Assembly (NCBI GenBank): GCA_035493235.1 | Contig: DATJIP010000028.1 | Coordinates: 6,036 to 70,035 of the forward strand | DNA length: 64,000 nt | Source: Steroidobacter sp035493235 | Lineage (GTDB): Bacteria; Pseudomonadota; Gammaproteobacteria; Steroidobacterales; Steroidobacteraceae | Direction of reading: 5' to 3' | In this document: piece after piece, positions 18,701-26,915 of the stretch | Position numbering within the stretch: position 1 is the stretch's first letter | Layout: each line of letters begins with the position of its first letter | The notes under the pieces: model-generated | Told to the model about the DNA's origin: nothing | The model's database searches: none | The model's input: the letters and a program-made list of their open reading frames with translations, nothing else | Program-made: the position numbers and the translations under genes

Positions 18701-19397
18701 GCATCGCTACGGGCCGGACCAGATCCGGCAGTTCCTCAAGTACGAGGTCGATTACTATCTGCAGGGACGCCGGCAGGAATCCGCGGAGGAACATCCGCTC
18801 GCGCGCGTGAACAAGCAGCCCTATATCCATTACAACAAGGGCTCGATCGTGATGTACCTGATCCAGGATCGTCTGGGTGAGGACCGGGTGAATACCGTGC
18901 TGCGCGGCCTGGTCGATCGCTATCGCTTCAAGCCAGCGCCCTATGCGCGGGCGAGCGACCTGGTCGACGGCTTGCTGGAGTTGGCGCGCACGCCGGCGGA
19001 GCGCGAGCTGATTCTCGACCAGTTCTATCGCATCACGCTCTATGATCTGCGGGCGAAGCAGGCGGTCGTGCGTCGCTTGCCCGACGGCCAGTACGAAACA
19101 ACGATCACTGTCGCTGCTGCAAAATCCTATGCCGACGGCAAAGGCAACGAAAAGCAGGCGCCGTTCGACGAGCAGGTCGATGTCGGCGTGTTTACCGCGA
19201 TGCCAGGCGATCTCACCTTCGTTCGCGAGAACGTGGTGTCGATGCAGCGACTGCCGATTCATTCGGGCGAGCAGCAGATCCGGATCGTCACGCAGCGCAA
19301 GCCGCTCTATGCTGGTGTGGATCCGTACCTCAATTTCATCGACCGCAATTCCAACGACAACGTCGTCGCGGTTTCAGCCGGAGGCTCACAAACATGA
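15777..19397 (+). CDS. ABC-2 type permease fused to an M1 family aminopeptidase domain
   Basis: A 1206-residue protein starting at GTG with GAGGT 6 bases upstream. The N-terminal 600 residues hold two sets of about six membrane helices separated by a charged linker (KRQAKQQQK near 280). The C-terminal half resembles M1 metallopeptidases. Its zinc motif is HELAHQYW (His939, Glu940, His943), with the third ligand Glu963 in AEVLTETLSQYSAL. The exopeptidase GxMEN motif is replaced by APGTVGYSE, as I recall for such fusions. The fusion suggests that export or membrane extrusion is coupled to peptide trimming on the periplasmic side. The ATPase at 14873 supplies energy. The stop overlaps the next start by 4 bases. 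Confidence 0.9.
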   Translation: MFATIARFELRYQIRNPVFWVGITLFFLLTFGATTAESIRLGSGGNIHTNAPTAIAQIQLIMSLFFMFVTTAFVGNVVVRDDETGFGGIIRSTKIGKVPYMLGRFSGAFLGAAVAFLAVPLAIWIGTYMPWVNPELLGPNRLGDYLFSYFVLALPNVLMTAAIFFAVACWTRSVTYSYLTVILFMFAYFALTAMLRKWPDLSVAAYLEPFGTVAYSLGVRYLTPAQANTQPLELTSALLSHRLVWLAISAAIVAVSIWRFNFAERGASKRSMKRQAKQQQKLAETKPVLVARLPANTPAVAAWHQVYTRALFEMKLVFKSPAFWVLALVGAINLFSTLNLAGRFYDVPMWPRTFAIVDVVRGTSILITLLMAIYFAGEVVWRERERRINEIVDATPLPNWIFLISKLAGVVGALLVLCVVVVLVESIVFQFVRGLTDIELGQWLAWFVLPSALYVLHISVLAIVVQAISPNKFVGWGLMLLYLVSTTVFAGLGLDHPLFNYAEANAPLSDMNGADNGGDTAWAMRVYWTIFAVILVVVGHLMWRRGTGVTLKDQWRTLPLRLRGAPLTILSIALVVTIAMGGWLFYNMNILNHYWSAGDKEDARAAQYEKDYSKYLGLPEPQLTDIKLDVDLQPSRRWVQFDGTYHFVNATSSPIDTLHVRMQLPSVRVEELSVPGAKLVHDDQPNMHRIFQFDQPLQPGATGTLTFRTVLEKRGLSALPNERRAYEVHAQPAPNGAYLTNLFFAPALGMRRSDFLQGNVKRRKYGLPPELPTPPLEDTAGLNKSYAGVERVNTDITVTTDADQTLVVTGAEVSNTVANGRRTARFVSPIPTLNFITIQSARYAVKSEDASGVKTSVYYYPKHPMNVDRMLSVMRDALDYYRKNYGPYQYSYARIIERPDYGGGANSAPGTVGYSEKAGFTMDFRNPLRLDFLAYVTAHELAHQYWFHQVMPGDVQGAEVLTETLSQYSALMVMKHRYGPDQIRQFLKYEVDYYLQGRRQESAEEHPLARVNKQPYIHYNKGSIVMYLIQDRLGEDRVNTVLRGLVDRYRFKPAPYARASDLVDGLLELARTPAERELILDQFYRITLYDLRAKQAVVRRLPDGQYETTITVAAAKSYADGKGNEKQAPFDEQVDVGVFTAMPGDLTFVRENVVSMQRLPIHSGEQQIRIVTQRKPLYAGVDPYLNFIDRNSNDNVVAVSAGGSQT

Positions 19398-21580
19398 TCA
19401 AGCAGACTTCCGTCGGCATACGGGCACTCGTCGCGGGCACATTCTGTGCGGCGGCGTTGGGCCTCGCAGCTTGCGGCGGCGGTTCTTCCGCCAGCCCGGT
19501 CGCCAGCTCTGCAGTGAGCGCGCCGGTCAAGCTGACCTATCCGGCAGCGCCGCGCAGCGATCAGGTCGATGATTATCACGGCGAGAAAGTTGCGGACCCG
19601 TATCGCTGGCTGGAGGACGTCGATAGCGCGCAGACCAAGGCGTGGGTCGAAGCCGAGAACAAGCTGACGTACGGCTATCTCGAGAAGATTCCGCAGCGAG
19701 CCGCGATCAAGGAGCGCCTCACGCGGCTGTGGAACTTCGAGCGCTACGGAGTGCCGGTCAAGCGCGGTGGCAAGTATTTCTACACGCGCAACGACGGCTT
19801 GCAGAATCAGGCCGTGCTCTACGTTGCGGACACGCTCGACGCGCAACCGCGCGTGCTGCTCGATCCCAATACGCTGCTCGCCGACGGCACGGCTGCGCTC
19901 GTCGGCTGGGAGCCGAGCGAAGACGGCAAGCTGCTCGCCTACGGCATCGCCGAGGCCGGCTCGGACTGGGAGATCTGGCGAGTCCGCGACATTGCGACGG
20001 GCAAGGATCGTCCGGATGAGCTCAAGTGGGTGAAGTGGGCCGCGGCGACCTTCAACAAAGATGCTTCCGGCATCTACTACAGCCGCTACGACGAGCCCAA
20101 GGCGGACGAGGTGCTCCGCAGCGTCAACTACTTCAACAAGACCTACTTCCACAAGCTCGGCGATCCGCAGACGAAGGACCAGCTGATCTACCAGAAGGCC
20201 GAGCAGAAGGAGTGGACCTTCACTCCCATCGTCACCGAAGACGGGCGCTACCTGGTCATCTTCAACTGGGCCGGCGGCGTCTACGGCACCAATCAGATCA
20301 TGTATCGCGACCTGTCCAAGCCGAATGCGCCGGTGGTCGAGCTGATCATGGGTTTCGACTCGCGCTACGACTACATCGGCAACGACGGCACGCGCTTCTG
20401 GTTCCTGACGGAGCTCGGTGCGCCGCGCGGTCGCGTCGTCGAGGTCGACCTCGCCAAGCCTGCTCGCGCCAAGTGGAAGACAGTGATCCCCGAAGCGAGC
20501 GATGCGCTGGAGGAAGTGAGCGTGGTCGGCGATCGCTTCGTAGCTACGTACCTGCACGATGCCGCCACGCAGGTGAAGAGCTTCGCCCTCGACGGCTCTT
20601 CGCCGCGCGAGCTGAAGGTGCCGGCGCTGAGCACGCTCGCGGGCTTCCATGGGCTGCGCAGCGATGCCGAGACGTTCTATTCGCACGTCGATTTCGTGCA
20701 CCCGGGCACGGTCTATAGCTACAACGTCGACACGGGCGAGAGCAAACTGTTCAAAGAGCCGAAGCTGCTGATCAATCCCGACGACTACGAGACGAAAGAG
20801 GTCTTCGTCACCAGCAAGGACGGCACGAAGGTGCCGATGTTCATTACCGGCAAACGCGGCCTGAAGCTGGACGGCAACAATCCGGCGCTGATGTACGCCT
20901 ACGGCGGCTTCAAGATCTCGATCACGCCGCGCTTCTCGCCGGAGTTCGTTGCGTTCATGGAGAAGGGCGGCATCTATGCGCAGCCGAGCCTGCGCGGCGG
21001 CTTCGAGTACGGCCAGGCGTGGCACGAAGCGGGCATGCTCGCAAACAAGCAGAATGTGTTCGACGACTTCGCCGCTGCGGCGCAATGGCTGGTGGACAAC
21101 AAGTACACGCGGAAGGAAAAACTGGCGGTACGCGGCGCGAGCAACAGCGGACTGCTGATGGGCGCGATGCTGACGCAGCATCCCGACATGTGGGGCGCCG
21201 TGCTGTGCCAGGTGGGCGTGCTCGACATGCTGCGCTTCCAGCATTTCACGATCGGCTGGGCGTGGGCGCCGGAGTACGGCTCTTCGGACAAGCCTGAGGA
21301 CTTCAAATGGCTGCGCGCTTACTCGCCGCTGCACAACGTGAAGCCCGGCACGGTGTATCCGCCGACGCTGATCACGACGGGCGATCATGACGATCGCGTG
21401 TTCCCGGGGCACAGCTTCAAGTTCGCCGCAGCCATGCAGAACGCGCAGGCGGGCGAGGCACCGGTCCTGATCCGCATCGAGACGCGGACCGGGCACGGGC
21501 AGGGCAGACCGACGACCAAACAGATCGAGCTTGCCGCGGATCAGCTGGCGTTCTTCACGAAGGCGCTCTCATTGGAGTGA
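19394..21580 (+). CDS. Lipoprotein prolyl oligopeptidase, peptidase family S9A (second copy)
   Basis: A 728-residue paralogue of the protein at 6839-8965, with long stretches of identical sequence. The signal ends in LAAC followed by GGGSSASP, so it is a predicted lipoprotein. The VDDYHG and DPYRWLED hallmarks of S9A are present. The nucleophile is Ser583, but in GASNSG instead of GGSNGG. The acid lies in GDHDDR and the histidine is His701 in TGHGQG. The changed elbow may alter specificity. The start overlaps the fusion-protein stop (ATGA). The ACC deaminase gene follows after 6 bases. Confidence 0.93.
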   Translation: MIKQTSVGIRALVAGTFCAAALGLAACGGGSSASPVASSAVSAPVKLTYPAAPRSDQVDDYHGEKVADPYRWLEDVDSAQTKAWVEAENKLTYGYLEKIPQRAAIKERLTRLWNFERYGVPVKRGGKYFYTRNDGLQNQAVLYVADTLDAQPRVLLDPNTLLADGTAALVGWEPSEDGKLLAYGIAEAGSDWEIWRVRDIATGKDRPDELKWVKWAAATFNKDASGIYYSRYDEPKADEVLRSVNYFNKTYFHKLGDPQTKDQLIYQKAEQKEWTFTPIVTEDGRYLVIFNWAGGVYGTNQIMYRDLSKPNAPVVELIMGFDSRYDYIGNDGTRFWFLTELGAPRGRVVEVDLAKPARAKWKTVIPEASDALEEVSVVGDRFVATYLHDAATQVKSFALDGSSPRELKVPALSTLAGFHGLRSDAETFYSHVDFVHPGTVYSYNVDTGESKLFKEPKLLINPDDYETKEVFVTSKDGTKVPMFITGKRGLKLDGNNPALMYAYGGFKISITPRFSPEFVAFMEKGGIYAQPSLRGGFEYGQAWHEAGMLANKQNVFDDFAAAAQWLVDNKYTRKEKLAVRGASNSGLLMGAMLTQHPDMWGAVLCQVGVLDMLRFQHFTIGWAWAPEYGSSDKPEDFKWLRAYSPLHNVKPGTVYPPTLITTGDHDDRVFPGHSFKFAAAMQNAQAGEAPVLIRIETRTGHGQGRPTTKQIELAADQLAFFTKALSLE

Positions 21581-21586
21581 GCCCCC

Positions 21587-22600
21587 ATGCTGGAGAAATT
21601 TCAGCGCTATCCGTTGACCTTCGGCCCGACGCCGATCGAAGAGTTGCAGCGGCTGTCCGCTCATCTCGGTGGTCAGGTTCAGCTGTTTGCCAAGCGCGAT
21701 GATTGCAACTCGGGGCTCGCATGCGGCGGCAACAAGCTGCGCAAGCTCGAGTACATCGTGCCCGACGCAATCGCTGCCAAGGCGGATACGCTGGTCACGA
21801 TCGGCGGAGTGCAATCGAATCACACGCGACAAGTCGCCGCAGTAGCGGCGAAGCTCGGCATGAAGTGCCGCCTCGTCCAGGAGAGCTGGGTGCCGTTCAA
21901 TGACGCGGTCTACGATCGCGTGGGCAACATCCTGATGAGTCGCCTGATGGGCGCGCAGGTGGAGCTCGTGAACGCGGGCTTCGATATCGGCATTCGCGAG
22001 AGCTGGGAGCGAGCGCTGCAGCAGGTGCGTGACGCCGGCGGTCGCCCCTATGCCATTCCAGCAGGCGCATCGGTGCACAAGTACGGCGGACTCGGCTACG
22101 TCGGATTCGCCGAGGAAGTGCGCCAGCAGGAGGCACAGGCCGGGCTGCGGTTCGACTACATCGTCGTCTGTACCGTCACCGGCTCGACGCACGCGGGCAT
22201 GCTGGTGGGTTTCTCCAAAGACGGGCGTGAGCGCAAAGTCATCGGCATCGATGCTTCCGGTACGCCACGACAAACCAGGGATCAAGTCCTCGCCATCGCC
22301 AAGGCGACCGGGGCGTTGATCGGCTTGCAGCGTGAATTCACGGCGGAGGACGTCATCCTGAAAGAGGATTACGCCTATCCCGCCTACGGCGTGCCGTCGG
22401 AGGAGACCAATGACGCCATGCGTCTGTGCGCGCGAACGGAAGGAATGATCACGGACCCGGTGTACGAAGGAAAGTCGATGCAGGGTCTGATCGACCTGGT
22501 CCGCAAGGGGTTCTTTCCCGCCGGTTCCAAAGTGCTCTATGCGCACCTCGGCGGCGTTCCCGCCATCAATGCCTACAGCTACGTCTACAGGAACGGATGA
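21587..22600 (+). CDS. acdS: 1-aminocyclopropane-1-carboxylate (ACC) deaminase
   Basis: A 337-residue PLP enzyme. The PLP lysine is Lys50 in ACGGNKLRKLEY. The residues that separate ACC deaminase from D-cysteine desulfhydrase are those of the true deaminase: Tyr293 and Glu294 in VYEGKSM and Leu321 in YAHLGGVPA (Tyr294, Glu295 and Leu322 in the Pseudomonas enzyme). It converts ACC to 2-oxobutanoate and ammonia in the cytoplasm and can lower plant ethylene. GGAGTGAG lies just before the ATG. Its position in a peptidase operon is unusual, because acdS is often next to its own acdR regulator, which is absent here. The stop overlaps the next start. Confidence 0.95.
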   Translation: MLEKFQRYPLTFGPTPIEELQRLSAHLGGQVQLFAKRDDCNSGLACGGNKLRKLEYIVPDAIAAKADTLVTIGGVQSNHTRQVAAVAAKLGMKCRLVQESWVPFNDAVYDRVGNILMSRLMGAQVELVNAGFDIGIRESWERALQQVRDAGGRPYAIPAGASVHKYGGLGYVGFAEEVRQQEAQAGLRFDYIVVCTVTGSTHAGMLVGFSKDGRERKVIGIDASGTPRQTRDQVLAIAKATGALIGLQREFTAEDVILKEDYAYPAYGVPSEETNDAMRLCARTEGMITDPVYEGKSMQGLIDLVRKGFFPAGSKVLYAHLGGVPAINAYSYVYRNG

Positions 22601-24873
22601 TGAAACAACTCGTATGCGCCGTGCTGATCCTGGTGTCAGTGTCGGCACAGTCCGAGCAGCTTCCAGCTTCTACCTATGCCCGCGCCGAAGCGGTCATCCC
22701 GCAGCACATGGGCAAGTTGATCTACGGCACGAGCGTGCGCCCGAAGTGGATTGGCGACACCTCGCGCTTTCAGTTCGAGAAGCGCACGCCGGAAGGGCGC
22801 CAGTATTGGGTGGTCGATTCCCTCGCGGGCAAGATGCAGCCGCTGTTCGATCACGATGCATTGATCAAGGCGCTCGCCACTGCGACCGGTCAGCAGGTCG
22901 ACCGCAAGAAATTCCGGCTGACCGAGCTCGAGGTCGACGCGAAAACCGCCGTGCTGCGCTTTAAGCATGACGGCAAGGGCTGGCAGTTCGATCCGAAAGC
23001 CAACGCGCTGACGGCGTACAGCGCTCCGGCAGACCAAGGGCTGGTATCGCCGGACGGCGCGTGGCGCGCGTTCGTGCGCAACGGCAACCTGTTCGTGGTC
23101 TCGATCAAGGACGGACGCGAACAGCAACTCACAACGGACGGCACGATCGATGCGCCGTATGCAATGCCCGTGATGGATCCGAAGATCATGGTTGCGCAAG
23201 GCACGCAGACGCCCGTGGTCGAGCCCGCTCTGACCTGGTCGCCCGATTCAAAGCGAATCGCAACGTTTCATTTGAGTCAGGAAGGTGCGCGGCGCCTGGC
23301 CCTCGTCCAGTCGGCGCCGCCCGGCGGCGACAACCCGCGGATGTTCACCTACGTCTATCCGCTGACGGGCGATAAGGCGGTGCCGCTGTCCAAAGGCATC
23401 TTCTTCGATGTGGACACGGGCAAGCGCACTGACATGGCGCTCGCTCCGGAGCCGATGCTCTACTACCTTGCGCCTGAATTCACGTGGACTGCCGACAGCA
23501 AGGCCGTGCTCGAGCGGGTCACCGAGCGCGGCTACAAGGCGCTGCAGCTTTATCGCGTCGAAGCCGACACCGGTGCGGCCAAGTTGCTTGCGGAAGATCG
23601 CTCCGACACGTATGTCGATTTCTGGAGCCATTTCTGGTCGTACGACGACAAGAGCGACACGGTTTACTGGACCGCAGACAAGACCGGGTTCCTGCAAACG
23701 TACGCGATCGATGCGCGCACCGGCGCGAGGGCGCAGATCACTTCCGGCGACTGGCGTGTAAGCAGCGTCGCAGGCATCGACCAGGCGGCGAAGAAATTGC
23801 TGATCGTCGGCACTGGCCGCGAAGCAGGGCAGGATCCCTATCTGCGGCATCTCTATGCGGTGTCGAAGAAGGGCGGAGCGCTGCAGCCGCTGACGCCGGA
23901 GCCGCTCGATCACGACATCTCCGTTTCGCCCGACGGTCGTTACTTCGTCGACAACATGTCGCTGATCAATGTGCCGACACGCTCGGTCCTGCGTCGCTCC
24001 AGCGACGGACGCGTCGTGATGGAGCTCGGCCGCGCCGACATCACCGCGTTTGTCGCGGCTGGCTATCGCTTGCCCGAGCCGTTCGAGGCGCTGGCTGCCG
24101 ACGGCAAGACGCCGATCTACGGTGCGATTTTCAAGCCAGCCGATTTCGATCCCGCCAAGCGCTATCCGATCATCGAGGAGATGTACACCGGGCCGCAGAT
24201 CGTCTCGATGACTGCGAAGACGTTCGAGGCAGGGCTGATGTCGCGTGGCCAGAACTCGCTCGCGCAGCTCGGCGCGATTGCGCTGACGATCGACGGACGC
24301 GGCGTTGCCGGCCGCTCGCGCGCCTTCCAGCAACCTTCGTACAAGAACCTCCACGCGGTCGGGCTCGATGATCACATCGCGGGCATCCGCGCGCTGGCCG
24401 CGAAGAATCCGTGGATGGATGTCTCGCGCGTCGGCATCCACGGCTACTCGGCCGGCGGCTACGACGTAGTGAAGGCGATGACCGAGCGGCCCGACTTCTA
24501 CAAGGTCGGCCTGTCGGCCTCCGGCGTCCAGGACAACCGGCTCGACAAAGCGTGGTGGAACGAGCAGTGGATGGGCGTCGAGCTCGGTCCGCTGTTCGAC
24601 GCCAATTCGAACATCACCTGGGCGTCGAAGCTGACCGGCAAGCTGATGGTGGCGCACGGCGAGATCGACGAGAACGTGCCGCTGGCCAACTCGCTGCGGC
24701 TGGTCGATGCGTTGATGAAGGCCAACAAGGATTTCGAGCTGCTGATCGTGCCCAACGCCTTTCATCCGGTCGAGGCCGTTCCTTATTTTCATCGACGGCG
24801 CTGGGACTTCTTCGTCAAGGAGCTGCTCGGCAAGACGCCGCCGACCGGTTATCAGATGGAGGCTTTTGAATGA
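22597..24873 (+). CDS. Secreted dipeptidyl peptidase IV-type serine peptidase (S9)
   Basis: A 758-residue protein from ATG 22597, which overlaps the acdS stop; ATG 22600 is equally possible. The signal MMKQLVCAVLILVSVSAQS is followed by a DPP IV-type beta-propeller with QFEKRTPEG, TWSPDSKRIATFHL and a TWTADSK blade. The hydrolase domain has a GRGVAGRSRAFQ strand, nucleophile Ser618 in HGYSAGGYD, the acid in GEIDENVP and His723 in AFHPVE. The family removes Xaa-Pro or Xaa-Ala dipeptides from N-termini. With the two prolyl oligopeptidases it gives three proline-directed peptidases in one block. The stop overlaps the next start. Confidence 0.92.
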   Translation: MMKQLVCAVLILVSVSAQSEQLPASTYARAEAVIPQHMGKLIYGTSVRPKWIGDTSRFQFEKRTPEGRQYWVVDSLAGKMQPLFDHDALIKALATATGQQVDRKKFRLTELEVDAKTAVLRFKHDGKGWQFDPKANALTAYSAPADQGLVSPDGAWRAFVRNGNLFVVSIKDGREQQLTTDGTIDAPYAMPVMDPKIMVAQGTQTPVVEPALTWSPDSKRIATFHLSQEGARRLALVQSAPPGGDNPRMFTYVYPLTGDKAVPLSKGIFFDVDTGKRTDMALAPEPMLYYLAPEFTWTADSKAVLERVTERGYKALQLYRVEADTGAAKLLAEDRSDTYVDFWSHFWSYDDKSDTVYWTADKTGFLQTYAIDARTGARAQITSGDWRVSSVAGIDQAAKKLLIVGTGREAGQDPYLRHLYAVSKKGGALQPLTPEPLDHDISVSPDGRYFVDNMSLINVPTRSVLRRSSDGRVVMELGRADITAFVAAGYRLPEPFEALAADGKTPIYGAIFKPADFDPAKRYPIIEEMYTGPQIVSMTAKTFEAGLMSRGQNSLAQLGAIALTIDGRGVAGRSRAFQQPSYKNLHAVGLDDHIAGIRALAAKNPWMDVSRVGIHGYSAGGYDVVKAMTERPDFYKVGLSASGVQDNRLDKAWWNEQWMGVELGPLFDANSNITWASKLTGKLMVAHGEIDENVPLANSLRLVDALMKANKDFELLIVPNAFHPVEAVPYFHRRRWDFFVKELLGKTPPTGYQMEAFE

Positions 24874-26300
24874 GCGCCTGGTGTGTTCGGCTGCTGCTGG
24901 TCGTCGCACTGATTCCGACGCTCGTCGTCGCGCAGGACGGTGGCCCGCAGGCGCGGCCGCTCTACAACCGCGATCGTTGGCTGCCGAAGTCGGTGTCGAC
25001 ATCCGACGACGTGCTGCGCATTCCGGTGGCACCTGACTTCAACGTGCCGAAAGGCTCGTTCGTGCTGGTTGGCGGTCGGTTGTTCGATGGGACTGGCGCG
25101 GCGGCGCGATCGGCGACGATCGTCGTCCAGGGCAAGACGATCACTGCGGTGCTGAATCCCTCGGAGCGCAACTGGCCCGCGGATGCGGTCGTGTACGACG
25201 TCAGCGGCAAGACAGTCATGCCCGGTCTGATCGACCTGCACACGCACCTGACTTTTCTCGATGTCGACGACATGAGTGTCTACTCGAACGGTAATACCAG
25301 CGGCGCTGAGTCCGTGATGCGCGGCTTGCGTCGCATGGCCATCCATCTGCAGGCCGGCGTCACCAGCGTGCGCGACGTGGCATCTCACGGCGACGCGCCG
25401 TTCGTCCTCAAGCGATTGCAGGCCTCGGGCGAGATCCAGGGCCCGCGCATCTTCACGGCCGGACAGTTGATCACGCAGCCCGGCGGGCACGGCGCGGTGC
25501 ACGCGATCACCGCGAACTATCCCGAAGTGCCCAACGGCAATCCCAATTCCATGGTTCGCATCGCATCGGGTCCTGAGCAGTGGCGCGAGGCAGTGCGGAT
25601 TCAGTTCACCAAGGGTGCGGACCTGATCAAGCTGGCAAGCGAATATACGCAGGAAGAAGTCACCGCCGCGGTCGATGAGGCACATTCATTGGGTCTGCCG
25701 GTGACCGTCGACTCGGAGACGCAATACATCGACATGGCGATCAAAGCCGGCGTCGACTCGATCGAGCACCCGCTGCCACGCAGTGACGAAGCCATTGCGC
25801 TGATGGCCAAGCGCGGCATCGCGTCGGTGCCGACGCTGGTTACGTATCGCATCATTCAGCGCAAGAGCGGCGGCTACTTCGGCTCCACGTCGCGCCGCTT
25901 CGAGCTCAACGAAGACTCGATCGTGGCGATGGCGAAGAAGCTGCGCCAGGCGAAGGTGAAGATGGGGATCGGCCTCGATCTCATCATCGACTCGCCCAAC
26001 TACATGCCGGGCGCCTATATCGACGAGCTGGAATCCTTCACGCAGACCGGCTTCACCAAGGCCGAAGCGCTGGTCGCGGCGACCAAGACGAGCGCCGAGA
26101 TCATGCACATGGGCGACCGGCTCGGCACGATCGAGGTCGGCAAGCTCGCGGACATCATCGTGGTGGACGGCAATCCCGACGAGGATTTCACCGCGTTCCG
26201 CAAGGTGCGCACCGCCTTCGTCAACGGGCGGCTGGAGCTCCAGGACGGGCGCATTTACAAGCCGGCCCATGAAGAGGTGCCGCTGCCCGCACGGAAGTGA
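24870..26300 (+). CDS. Secreted amidohydrolase, imidazolonepropionase-like (paralogue of the gene at 1-967)
   Basis: A 476-residue protein with signal MSAWCVRLLLVVALIPTLVVA. It shows the full amidohydrolase order: HxH in GLIDLHTHL, GVTSVRDVAS, GQLITQPGGHG, the lysine in ADLIKLAS, SIEHPLPRSD, the aspartate in GIGLDLI, and GTIEVGKLADIIVVDGNP. The fifth strand reads VTVDSET in place of a VxAH-type histidine strand, exactly as in the partial gene at the window start. The two also share the HPLPRSD, SGGYFGSTSRRF-like and PGxYIxEL segments. It is the last gene of the peptidase block. Confidence 0.9.
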   Translation: MSAWCVRLLLVVALIPTLVVAQDGGPQARPLYNRDRWLPKSVSTSDDVLRIPVAPDFNVPKGSFVLVGGRLFDGTGAAARSATIVVQGKTITAVLNPSERNWPADAVVYDVSGKTVMPGLIDLHTHLTFLDVDDMSVYSNGNTSGAESVMRGLRRMAIHLQAGVTSVRDVASHGDAPFVLKRLQASGEIQGPRIFTAGQLITQPGGHGAVHAITANYPEVPNGNPNSMVRIASGPEQWREAVRIQFTKGADLIKLASEYTQEEVTAAVDEAHSLGLPVTVDSETQYIDMAIKAGVDSIEHPLPRSDEAIALMAKRGIASVPTLVTYRIIQRKSGGYFGSTSRRFELNEDSIVAMAKKLRQAKVKMGIGLDLIIDSPNYMPGAYIDELESFTQTGFTKAEALVAATKTSAEIMHMGDRLGTIEVGKLADIIVVDGNPDEDFTAFRKVRTAFVNGRLELQDGRIYKPAHEEVPLPARK

Positions 26301-26345
26301 CCGCGAAGCGGGACGTGCGCTCGTCGCCGTGGTACGGTTTCCCGC

Positions 26346-26588
26346 ATGGAGACGTCCACTGTCCTGCTCATCCTGTTGGCTCTCGGCGCGGTTGCGCTCG
26401 CCGTTCTGCGACGTCGACGCAATGGCAGCCCTCGCATGCGAAAGAAGCCCTCTGTGGGTGGATTCGCCTGGGCGCTGATGTTCCTCAGTAGTGGGCGCAT
26501 GCCGCCGCCGCCACCGCAGTCCCAGATCGAGCAAGAGGCCGGAGAGCGAAAGAACCGCGAGACCGCCCGTGGTCGGGACGGTCAATGA
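26346..26588 (+). CDS. Small single-pass membrane protein, unknown function
   Basis: An 80-residue predicted protein. Residues 4-20 (STVLLILLALGAVALAV) form one membrane segment followed directly by RRRR, so the N-terminus faces outwards. The remainder is polar with a PPPPPQ run and a charged tail. No clear ribosome-binding site is visible. It lies in a 297-base space between the peptidase block and the next genes, with 9 bases to the following gene. I do not recognise the family. Confidence 0.55.
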   Translation: METSTVLLILLALGAVALAVLRRRRNGSPRMRKKPSVGGFAWALMFLSSGRMPPPPPQSQIEQEAGERKNRETARGRDGQ

Positions 26589-26597
26589 GCTCGGCGT

Positions 26598-26915
26598 ATG
26601 CCTAAATTCGATAATCCGCTCGAGTACCAGTTCGCGGGTGAAGCCGCGGCGTCGCTCGGACGTGCAGGGCGGCTGCTGAGGAAGACTCTCGACGCGTTGC
26701 AGAAGTACGATTCGGATGTGCTCGCGGGCGCCAGGCGGGCAGCCCCCGTGGTTCGATCCGGCCTGGTGGCCGCTGCTGGGGAGGCCTTCTGGGGGTACGT
26801 GGTCCAGCGAGAGGCTCTCGGTCTGCTCGATCCGGAATACATCGCCAAGGAGTACGGAGTGCCGTCCGAAGTGCAGCAAGCAATGGGCCCAGCAACCCGT
26901 TCGAGGGGATCGTGA
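26598..26915 (+). CDS. Small conserved-looking protein, unknown function
   Basis: A 105-residue alanine- and arginine-rich, probably helical protein. Segments such as NPLEYQFAGEAAASLGRAGR and LRKTLDALQKYD resemble, from memory, a small domain of unknown function (DUF6665 type); I could not check this. The C-terminal part GLLDPEYIAKEYGVPSEV may form a short helical hairpin. The stop overlaps the ATG of the following amidohydrolase gene, which supports its being a real, co-translated gene. Confidence 0.6.
   Translation: MPKFDNPLEYQFAGEAAASLGRAGRLLRKTLDALQKYDSDVLAGARRAAPVVRSGLVAAAGEAFWGYVVQREALGLLDPEYIAKEYGVPSEVQQAMGPATRSRGS

Noticed and set aside
16212..19262. A 1016-codon open frame on the - strand
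   Set aside because: It lies fully opposite the ABC-M1 fusion gene, has arginine/histidine/aspartate-rich low-complexity composition and no domain motif. It is a by-product of GC-rich third positions.
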